Below are positions 1-5,425 of a DNA stretch of 10,733 nucleotides, in pieces (position 1 is the stretch's first letter; every line of letters begins with the position of its first letter). The stretch spans positions 1 through 10,733 of the forward strand of contig CAZCRG010000056.1 of the NCBI GenBank assembly GCA_964501105.1, given 5' to 3'. The notes under the pieces are model-generated. The model made no database searches and was not told the origin of the DNA. It worked only from the letters and a program-made list of their open reading frames with translations. The DNA comes from BMS3B sp964501105. GTDB lineage: Archaea; Hydrothermarchaeota; Hydrothermarchaeia; Hydrothermarchaeales; BMS3B. The position numbers were made by a program, and so were the translations under genes.

Positions 1-189
1 TTAAATTTTTCCTGGCGGTCGATTATGGCCCCATTGCCTGTCATAGATTATGTTATTGTTCATGAGCTTGTCCATCTTGAAGAGAAGAACCACACAAAAT
101 CCTTCTGGAATAAAGTGAAAATGCTAATGCCAGATTACGAGAAACATAAGGATTGGCTAAAAAGAAATGGTTATCTTTTGAGGTTATAA
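1..189 (+). CDS. YgjP-like (DUF45) zinc metallopeptidase, C-terminal fragment
   Basis: Frame 1 is open from the window edge to the TAA at 187-189, giving the last 62 residues of a protein whose start lies outside the window. The fragment carries an HELVH zinc-binding and catalytic motif (codons 21-25). This is followed by NHTKSFW (codons 30-36), whose histidine is in the place of the third zinc ligand in the YgjP-like M48-related family. The end, with PDY, KWL-like and NGY elements, also fits the usual C-terminus of that family. The family is predicted to be a small soluble metal-dependent hydrolase, but its substrate is not known. It is on the same strand as ychF, 64 bp upstream, so the two could be cotranscribed or separate. 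Confidence 0.85.
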   Translation, partial: LNFSWRSIMAPLPVIDYVIVHELVHLEEKNHTKSFWNKVKMLMPDYEKHKDWLKRNGYLLRL

Positions 190-253
190 AATGAGAGAAC
201 TATAACAAACAATTACTATATTGCTTTCACACATTATTAAAAAACCCTAAGCT

Positions 254-1456
254 ATGCAGATTGGCATTGTAGGCAAGCCCAATGTAGGCAAAAGTACCTT
301 TTTCAATGCAGCAACTTTAAGTAAAGCTGAGGTTGCCAATTATCCCTTCACCACAATTGATGCAAATAAGGCTGTCGCTTTTATAAAGGTGCCTGAACCA
401 GCCAAGGAGTTCAATCTTCAGCCCAGCCCGAGAAACTCAAAAAGCCTTGGAGGCTACAGATTTGTGCCCGTAGAGGCAATAGATGTTGCAGGACTGGTGC
501 CTGAAGCTCACAAGGGGCGTGGCCTGGGGAATAAATTTCTTGACGATCTGAGACAGGCCAGTGTGCTCATTCATGTTGTTGATGCCTCTGGCTCCACGGA
601 TATTGAGGGGAAGCCTGTTAAGCCAGGAGAGCACGACCCCAGCGAGGATATTAAATTTCTCGAGAGAGAAATTGAGCTGTGGTTCTTCAATATATTCAAG
701 AGAAACTGGGACAAAACTGCCAGAAGGGTTCAAATGCAGGGCAAGGATTTCTTCAAATACTTCAGTGAAGCCTTCTCTGGCCTTGGAGTGAGGGAGCAAG
801 AACTTCACAGGGCTGTTAATGAGGCAGGCGTTGACCCTGAGAAGCCAGCAGGCTGGAGCGATGAAGAGCTCCTCAACTTCACAAGGGCTCTCAGGAAAAA
901 CACCATGCCCATAGTTATAGCTGCCAACAAAATTGATATTGATTCTGCTGAAGAGAATATTAAAAGGATGAGAGAAGAGTTCCCTGAGCTCAGTATTATT
1001 CCCACAAGCTCCATGGCAGAGCTTTTACTCAAGAATTTATCTAAAGAGGGTATTATTGAATATATCCCCGGAGAAGGTAACTTTAAAGTGCTCCAGGAGG
1101 ACAAGCTCAGTCCCAAGCACAGAAAGGCTCTGGAAATTATAGAGGAGAAGGTTTTGAAGCCCTACTCGAGCACTGGGGTGCAAGAAGCTATAAATAAAGC
1201 TCTCCTGGATGTTCTGAATAAAATTGTTGTTTTTCCTGTGGAGGATGAGAACAAACTGAGCGACAAGAAGGGCAATGTCCTGCCTGATGCCTTCATTATG
1301 GACAGAGGCTCCACTCCCAGAGACCTGGCATACAAAATCCATACAGACATCGGGAAGAACTTTATTGCAGCCATTGATGCAAGAACAAAGAGGAGAATTT
1401 CAAGCGATAAAGAGCTGGAGCACCTGGATATAATAAAGATAATGTCCAATGCCTGA
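254..1456 (+). CDS. ychF: Archaeal YchF/OLA1-family GTPase with C-terminal TGS domain
   Basis: This 400-residue protein belongs to the Obg-related YchF family, cytosolic P-loop NTPases that associate with ribosomes. The Walker A/G1 motif GKPNVGKST is at residues 7-15. The G3 motif DVAG is at 77-80, followed by the glycine-rich HKGRGLGNKFL stretch typical of Obg-like proteins. G4 is NKID at 225-228 and the G5-like PTSS is at 250-253. A helical insert covers roughly 110-200, and a TGS domain fills about 330-400. Bacterial and eukaryotic YchF/OLA1 have a non-canonical NxxE G4 and prefer ATP. The canonical NKxD here, usual for the archaeal branch, predicts GTP specificity. The ATG at 254 starts the conserved beta strand directly. 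There is no SD upstream, and a TATA-like TACTATAT (215-222) sits about 35 bp before the ATG, so the mRNA may have a very short leader. It converges on cbiN. Confidence 0.95.
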   Translation: MQIGIVGKPNVGKSTFFNAATLSKAEVANYPFTTIDANKAVAFIKVPEPAKEFNLQPSPRNSKSLGGYRFVPVEAIDVAGLVPEAHKGRGLGNKFLDDLRQASVLIHVVDASGSTDIEGKPVKPGEHDPSEDIKFLEREIELWFFNIFKRNWDKTARRVQMQGKDFFKYFSEAFSGLGVREQELHRAVNEAGVDPEKPAGWSDEELLNFTRALRKNTMPIVIAANKIDIDSAEENIKRMREEFPELSIIPTSSMAELLLKNLSKEGIIEYIPGEGNFKVLQEDKLSPKHRKALEIIEEKVLKPYSSTGVQEAINKALLDVLNKIVVFPVEDENKLSDKKGNVLPDAFIMDRGSTPRDLAYKIHTDIGKNFIAAIDARTKRRISSDKELEHLDIIKIMSNA

Positions 1457-1462
1457 GTGGTA

Positions 1463-1527
1463 TAAAAAACTGAAATCTCTATCTATTAAAAAGAAGAATT
1501 CCCCCCGGTGAGGTCACAGGGAATTGG
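1463..1527 (-). terminator. Possible intergenic hairpin and T-runs downstream of cbiMN
   Basis: The gap between the convergent ychF and cbiN genes contains AATTCCC (1497-1503) paired with GGGAATT (1519-1525), a perfect 7-bp inverted repeat. Inside it is GTGA/TCAC (1508-1511, 1514-1517). On the minus strand this is followed by a T5 run (1488-1492) and a T6 run (1464-1469). Archaeal termination mainly uses T-runs, so the minus-strand arrangement could end the cbiMN transcript. On the plus strand no T-run follows ychF. The function is inferred only from position and sequence. Confidence 0.35.
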
Positions 1528-1531
1528 AGCT

Positions 1532-1807
1532 TTAATTCCTGGCTGCCAGAGCTCTGGAAACACCATAGCTGAGAAGGAGTATAACCGCCATACCTATTAC
1601 CATGGCAGCTACTCCCGAAATACCCTCTTCCATCCCGGGTAGAGAATAGTCAGGGAAGGGAGAAGAGAAGAGCTCCTTCTCATGCTCCATGGCATTGAAC
1701 TTTTCGGCAGTACTCTCCAGTCCGTCAGGGTTAGAGGAGGCCAGATAGGGTGCAAGAAGAGCTATAATAAAGGCTGCTGCCAGGCCATAAATAACAAACT
1801 TATTCAT
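1532..1807 (-). CDS. cbiN: CbiN/NikN-like ECF transporter component with PDGLE motif
   Basis: This 91-residue membrane protein has a transmembrane helix at about 5-24, then PDGLE at 27-31, the signature of the CbiN/NikN-type PDGLE domain. An acidic extracytoplasmic loop rich in E, P and F runs to about 62, and a second helix spans about 63-86. CbiN-type proteins are small auxiliary subunits that work with CbiM in energy-coupling-factor uptake of cobalt or nickel. The start codon overlaps the cbiM stop as ATGA. It is preceded by a full Shine-Dalgarno GGAGGTGA (1812-1819) four bases upstream, so the two proteins are probably made together. The PDGLE family occurs in both Co and Ni systems, so the domain alone does not fix the metal. 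The likely NikR-type operator upstream favours nickel. Confidence 0.85.
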   Translation of the reverse strand: MNKFVIYGLAAAFIIALLAPYLASSNPDGLESTAEKFNAMEHEKELFSSPFPDYSLPGMEEGISGVAAMVIGMAVILLLSYGVSRALAARN

Positions 1808-2445
1808 GAGGTCACCTCCTTTGTCAGAGATGGGAAAAGTTCAGGACTTATTTTCAGGGCTGCATTGACCACAATAGCTGTGATAACGCCCTCTGCTACT
1901 AGACCTATTACAGCATGGTAGAGACCCATAAAGAACAACCCTTCCTTAAGCGGAAAAGTTCCAGCTACTGCAAGCTCCACAGCAGTGGCAAGGGCTGAGA
2001 CAAAGAGGCCAAGCCAGGCACCTATAAAAGAAGCAGTAGTAATATTAAAAGTTTTTCTGGAGTAAATATAGGCATAGTAGCCAACAAAAGTGGAGATTAT
2101 GCCCATATTGAGAATATTTGCTCCCATTACTGTAAGGCCGCCGTCAGCAAAGAGAAGTCCCTGAATTATCAGCACAAGCGTAAGAAGAAGAACACCTGCC
2201 CAGGGGCTACCAAGCAGAATTGCTGTCATAACCCCTCCAACCATGTGCCCCGAGGTACCCCAGGGTATGGGAATATTCATAGCCTGAATGGCAAATACGC
2301 CAGCGGCAAGGGTAGCAAAGAGAGGCACAGTAGCTTCATTCATCTCTTCTCTTGCCCACTTCAGAGACCTGGCAATGAAGATTAGCGAAATTATCCAGTA
2401 GGCAAGTGCCTGTGTCAGGGGAATAAACCCGTCCGGAATATGCAA
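1804..2445 (-). CDS. cbiM: CbiM/NikM-family ECF transporter substrate-binding membrane protein
   Basis: This 213-residue, strongly hydrophobic protein with about six or seven membrane segments is the metal-recognising S component of a cobalt/nickel ECF transporter. It begins MHIPDG, the family's invariant N-terminus. In the bacterial NikM2 structure the metal is bound by the N-terminal amine, His2 and a conserved His67. Here His2 is present, and the conserved GHMVGG histidine also falls at residue 67. The start codon is TTG (2443-2445), with SD GGAGGTGA at 2452-2459 and a 6-base spacer. Because His2 must follow Met1, this start is firmly set despite being TTG. The gene overlaps cbiN by 4 bp. 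No CbiQ transmembrane T component or CbiO ATPase follows, so those must be encoded elsewhere. Nickel is favoured over cobalt because of the upstream operator-like repeat. Confidence 0.93.
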   Translation of the reverse strand: MHIPDGFIPLTQALAYWIISLIFIARSLKWAREEMNEATVPLFATLAAGVFAIQAMNIPIPWGTSGHMVGGVMTAILLGSPWAGVLLLTLVLIIQGLLFADGGLTVMGANILNMGIISTFVGYYAYIYSRKTFNITTASFIGAWLGLFVSALATAVELAVAGTFPLKEGLFFMGLYHAVIGLVAEGVITAIVVNAALKISPELFPSLTKEVTS

Positions 2446-2467
2446 ATTTATTCACCTCCTCATATTT

Positions 2468-2497
2468 AGTATTACTTTTTTATGATTTTGTAATACT
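2468..2497. promoter_or_regulatory. Putative NikR operator overlapping the cbiMN transcription start
   Basis: AGTATTAC (2468-2475) and GTAATACT (2490-2497) form a perfect 8-bp inverted repeat with a 14-base AT-rich spacer. Its core, GTATTA-N16-TAATAC, spans 28 bp. This is the same geometry as the E. coli NikR operator GTATGA-N16-TCATAC, differing by one base in each half. It begins immediately downstream of the TATA box and covers the predicted transcription start near 2479, as expected for repression. That NikR binds here is an inference from geometry and from the nickel/cobalt uptake genes it precedes. No nikR gene is in the window. Confidence 0.6.
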
Positions 2498-2517
2498 CTA
2501 TATATAAAGTTTTTCCT
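2498..2517 (-). promoter_or_regulatory. Archaeal BRE/TATA promoter of cbiMN
   Basis: On the minus strand a purine-rich BRE-like GGAAAAAC is followed by TTTATATATA (about 2499-2508), a strong archaeal TATA box. With usual spacing, transcription would start near 2479. That leaves a leader of about 33 bases containing the cbiM SD site. The inverted repeat at 2468-2497 lies directly downstream of the box. Confidence 0.65.
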
Positions 2518-2596
2518 GGACTTATTAACCTAGGCACCAGTAAAAATTCTACAGCTAACCAGGAGGTTGTCAATAAGAGGGAAATAAGATAGTAGC

Positions 2597-2965
2597 CTAC
2601 CTCTCCAGAACCTCTCTCACCTTCTCGAAAAGAATTGCCACATCCTCCTTAGGTATCAGGGGGTCCACAATTATATCCCCCTTGAGTCTGAGGTTGAGAG
2701 AGGCCATACTCTCTGGAGAAAGAACTGCATAGCCAAGGTTTGCTTTCTTAAAACTGGAATGAGTCTCCTTCTTCACTTCAACCACATAGCAGCGTCTTCT
2801 CAAAAAGTAGGGTTTCTTCTCCCCGAAGCTGTAGACTATCACCTGGTCATCCTGATTTATGCCAGTAGCCTCAAGGTCGCTCCTGTGCAGCCCCAGCTCA
2901 TTGTCCTCCACATCTCCCTCATAAACCTTTGTGGCATATTTGTTGGGCAGCACCTGAGTGAGCAT
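2597..2965 (-). CDS. Unrecognised 122-residue soluble protein
   Basis: I do not recognise this protein. It is soluble, mixed alpha/beta, with no signal peptide, membrane helix or cysteine cluster; only one cysteine is present. Residues about 24-50 read as LGLHRSDLE, then GINQDDQVIVYS. This resembles the 'residue-D-L-hydrophobic-G-h-x-x-(G/D)-D-x-V' half of double-psi barrel or AbrB-like folds, as in Cdc48 N-domains, but the match is weak. A basic FLRRR follows, and the C-terminal 15 residues form an amphipathic helix. The start at 2965 has no convincing SD. TTTTATTATG (about 2990-2999) could be a TATA element giving a nearly leaderless mRNA. A T7 run at 2979-2985 may end the upstream rqcH transcript, so it could be its own unit. 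The gap to the preceding gene is 38 bp. Confidence 0.7.
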   Translation of the reverse strand: MLTQVLPNKYATKVYEGDVEDNELGLHRSDLEATGINQDDQVIVYSFGEKKPYFLRRRCYVVEVKKETHSSFKKANLGYAVLSPESMASLNLRLKGDIIVDPLIPKEDVAILFEKVREVLER

Positions 2966-3003
2966 CTCATCCTATGTCAAAAAAATAACATCATAATAAA
3001 ACT

Positions 3004-3153
3004 TCAACTTCTCTCTTTAAGCCTTGCTCTCAGAGTATTCAGGAAGAAAATCTGCTTTCTGAACCTTGTAGAAATGAAGTGAATTAAACTTATGATTAAA
3101 AGCCCTATTATCACGCTGATAAGAAAATCAACCATGAAGTCATAAGCTTTCAT
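3004..3153 (-). CDS. Small single-pass membrane protein (49 aa) coupled to rqcH
   Basis: A 49-residue reading frame starts at an ATG (3151-3153) that overlaps the rqcH TGA (3150-3152) as ATGA, and it ends with TGA at 3004-3006. An SD AAGGAG lies eight bases upstream of the ATG inside the end of rqcH. Residues 1-9 are short and acidic. Residues about 10-28 are an uninterrupted hydrophobic helix (DFLISVIIGLLIISLIHF). The remainder is strongly basic, with R30, R32, K33, R42, R44, K46 and R48, and likely cytosolic by the positive-inside rule. SD, overlap, hydrophobicity and charge pattern together argue that it is a real gene. I know no family for it. Coupling to rqcH suggests a role near ribosome quality control at the membrane, which is inference only. 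Confidence 0.72.
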   Translation of the reverse strand: MKAYDFMVDFLISVIIGLLIISLIHFISTRFRKQIFFLNTLRARLKERS

Positions 3154-5126
3154 ATCTTTTTCTCCTTAATTTCACCTGTACCAGGGGGAAGCATTTTCTG
3201 AATTTCATCATGGTTTAGCCTGGAGAGTTTCTCCTTATGTTCCTCTCTGGCTTTTTTAATTAAATATTTTTTTATCTCCTTTGCAAGTTCAAGGCTCTTC
3301 TTCCTCCCCGGGACTATAAGAACATAGTAATCTGCCTTCAATGCCACGGCCTTCTCGGGACCAGCTATAACCTTAATTTCATCATCCATAATTACGCCCA
3401 GGGCAAGTTCAACCCTGCCAATGCCGTAGTTCCTCTTCCCCCTTATAACAAAAGAACCTTTAGCAAGATACTCACCGCTCTCAGCACGCTTGCTCACCTG
3501 CTCTGGCTTTACCCAGTAAACCTCAAGGCTGGCAAAGCTGTACTTCCAGGCCCTCGAGTAGGCTGCTGCAAAGTCAAAGGCTTCCTGTATGGTGCTCTCC
3601 GGTACCTCTTTACCCTCTGTCTTTATAACCACTGCAGGGGCACCGTGGATTTCTGCATGAATAAAAATATCACTGGGAGAGCAGTGTTTTTTGAAGACAA
3701 TCTCATTGCTTGTGGCATCCTTACCCCCAATCACCAAAAAGCCGTCACTGGATACAAACCACCTGAACTTCTCATACCACTCCAGCTTTCTCTTAACCCT
3801 CTTCTGGGGCTTGGGCTTCTCAACGCTATAGGCCTCTACACCCTTTGCCTTAATTTCCTTTATCTTGCCCACTGTCTCTCTTACAGCCTTCAAGGCGCCC
3901 TGAATCTTATCTCTGAACTTTTTACCTTTTGAGTAGTAAAACTCTGCATTCTCAAAGACATCCTTTCTTATATTCACTTTTAGCTCTTTTCCATCAAGAA
4001 TAAGTATAATTTCTCCTGTGGCGGGGTTAACATCCTTTACGACAGAAATTTTACTTTCCTTCAGTTTTCTTTTTATTTCCTCCCAGGAATGCTTCTTTCT
4101 GGCCTCTCTTATAGTAGTTATCAACTTTTCCACAAGGGTGTAGTGCTGGTAAATAAGGTCACCCATCTCCTTATACTTCCTCTCTCCCTGCAGGTATTTT
4201 CTCAGTATAGAGGTCTGGTCCTTTAACCTTGCCCTGTATCTGCCAAGCTCCTCTTCATATTTTTTACGCCTCAGAGCTTCAATGTGGTCAATTTCATAGG
4301 TGGTGAAGTAGGTATCGAGAGCTTCATTCATACTCTCAAACTCTTCTGCTCTTTTGTCCCTGTGAATCTCTAGTTTCACAGGAGTTATATCAATAGCTAA
4401 ATTGTCTTCAAAGATTATTCTGGGTTTATCCTTCCCTACACTATCCTTAAGTTCAAGAATTTTCTCCCTGATAACTTCAGCCTCTTCAAGGGTAATACTT
4501 TTCTTTGTCTTTTCTATCCCTGCTCTGAGACAGACCTCCTCGGCATATATCCCGCCAAGACCTAAAGCTGTAGCTAAGGTTCTCACCAGGTCGCCTTTAG
4601 AGTTATCTACCATATCCTTAATCTCAGTAGCTTCAAGCTCAAAGGGATTAACACGCTGGGGAGGAAGCTCATATTTAGCCTTTGTAACAACTTCTCTTGT
4701 GGTGTAGCGCTTGGGCTTCATCACAGCGAGAATCTCTCTGGAAGAGTTCAGAAGCAAAACATTGCCATTCCCGAAGAGCTCAACTACAAGCAGGTACTCC
4801 TCACCTCCCTTACCTTTAAAGGTAAACTCAACAATTCTGTCAAAGCCCACCTGCCTTACTGCGAGAAGAATACCATTGCCTATATACTTTCTGAGGGTCA
4901 TGACAAACATACTCGGCTTGGGTGGCGAAGGTTTGGGGTAGCCTGTGAGGTGAAGCCTCCTTCCAGCTTCTATCACGAGATCCTTCTTTCCCTCACCTCT
5001 AACATTGAGCACAATCTTGAGCTCATCCTTTGTTACCTGAAAAACTTTATTAACCCTTGCGTTAATTATATTCTGAAGTTCCTGAACTTCAGCATAAATG
5101 TCAAAACTGCTCATACTCTGCTTCAT
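3150..5126 (-). CDS. rqcH: Ribosome-associated quality control protein RqcH (Rqc2/NEMF/Tae2 homologue)
   Basis: This 658-residue cytosolic protein binds large ribosomal subunits that carry stalled nascent chains. In bacteria and yeast its relatives recruit tRNA to add C-terminal tails marking the chain for degradation. The NFACT-N domain covers about 4-150, with SSFDIYA at 6-12 (D9) and the DR pair D96-R97, the residues needed for tailing in yeast and Bacillus. A helix-hairpin-helix-like region follows near 175-210. A long coiled-coil arm covers about 280-360. The NFACT-R (DUF814) domain begins with YEKFRWF at 451-457 and GGKDATSNE at 467-475 and runs to about 560. A conserved tail of about 560-610 and a lysine-rich C-terminus complete it. 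The ATG at 5126 follows GGTGG with suitable spacing. Length and residues fit an intact family member. Confidence 0.95.
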   Translation of the reverse strand: MKQSMSSFDIYAEVQELQNIINARVNKVFQVTKDELKIVLNVRGEGKKDLVIEAGRRLHLTGYPKPSPPKPSMFVMTLRKYIGNGILLAVRQVGFDRIVEFTFKGKGGEEYLLVVELFGNGNVLLLNSSREILAVMKPKRYTTREVVTKAKYELPPQRVNPFELEATEIKDMVDNSKGDLVRTLATALGLGGIYAEEVCLRAGIEKTKKSITLEEAEVIREKILELKDSVGKDKPRIIFEDNLAIDITPVKLEIHRDKRAEEFESMNEALDTYFTTYEIDHIEALRRKKYEEELGRYRARLKDQTSILRKYLQGERKYKEMGDLIYQHYTLVEKLITTIREARKKHSWEEIKRKLKESKISVVKDVNPATGEIILILDGKELKVNIRKDVFENAEFYYSKGKKFRDKIQGALKAVRETVGKIKEIKAKGVEAYSVEKPKPQKRVKRKLEWYEKFRWFVSSDGFLVIGGKDATSNEIVFKKHCSPSDIFIHAEIHGAPAVVIKTEGKEVPESTIQEAFDFAAAYSRAWKYSFASLEVYWVKPEQVSKRAESGEYLAKGSFVIRGKRNYGIGRVELALGVIMDDEIKVIAGPEKAVALKADYYVLIVPGRKKSLELAKEIKKYLIKKAREEHKEKLSRLNHDEIQKMLPPGTGEIKEKKI

Positions 5127-5146
5127 AAGACCACCTGGTGATAGTT

Positions 5147-5425
5147 ATGAAAAGTGATGTGAAAAGGAAAATTTCACTGGCACACAGCCTCTTTGGCTTA
5201 ATCTTCGGTATAGCAACTGCCTATCAAATTAACACCACTCTCACTTTTGGAACCACCCTTTTTATAGGCTTGCTCGCTTCTTACCCGCTTTTTATAGCAA
5301 GTAGAAAGATTTTAAACCTCAGTGAGAAGGAATTTATGCTCAAGGACTGGCTTTCCACAGGCTTTGTATATTTCTTTATAAGCTGGATTCTTACATGGAC
5401 TTTTGTCTACAACCTCATCCATTAG
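5147..5425 (+). CDS. EMC6-like archaeal membrane protein
   Basis: This 92-residue protein has three predicted membrane helices at about 9-27, 34-51 and 70-90. It has a basic N-terminus (KSDVKRK) and the ending KDWLSTGFVYFF...W..TW...YN. This pattern and length resemble the archaeal EMC6-like family, relatives of a core subunit of the eukaryotic ER membrane-protein insertase complex that pairs with an Oxa1-type partner. I assign it from hydropathy and the WxxxG...W...YN-like C-terminus, so the family call is moderate. An in-frame GTG at 5138 is possible. I prefer the ATG at 5147 because the SD-like GGTGAT (5137-5142) sits four bases before it. The gene diverges from rqcH with 20 bp between the two starts and overlaps the end of the DHH gene by 11 bp. 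Confidence 0.7.
   Translation: MKSDVKRKISLAHSLFGLIFGIATAYQINTTLTFGTTLFIGLLASYPLFIASRKILNLSEKEFMLKDWLSTGFVYFFISWILTWTFVYNLIH

Noticed and set aside
437..1449. Four minus-strand open frames opposite ychF
   Set aside because: They are antisense to a clearly conserved GTPase, have low-complexity serine/leucine-rich products, and show no promoter or SD.
2552..2582. Small hairpin AACC-AGGA-GGTT downstream of the 122-residue gene, considered as terminator or riboswitch
   Set aside because: The stem is only four base pairs and no longer paired structure or ligand-aptamer pattern is visible. A cobalamin or NiCo riboswitch would need far more conserved sequence.
2759..3082. Plus-strand open frame of 107 codons across the 122-residue gene and the 49-residue gene
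   Set aside because: It runs antisense to one well-formed gene and one SD-equipped short gene, and its own start has no SD or promoter.
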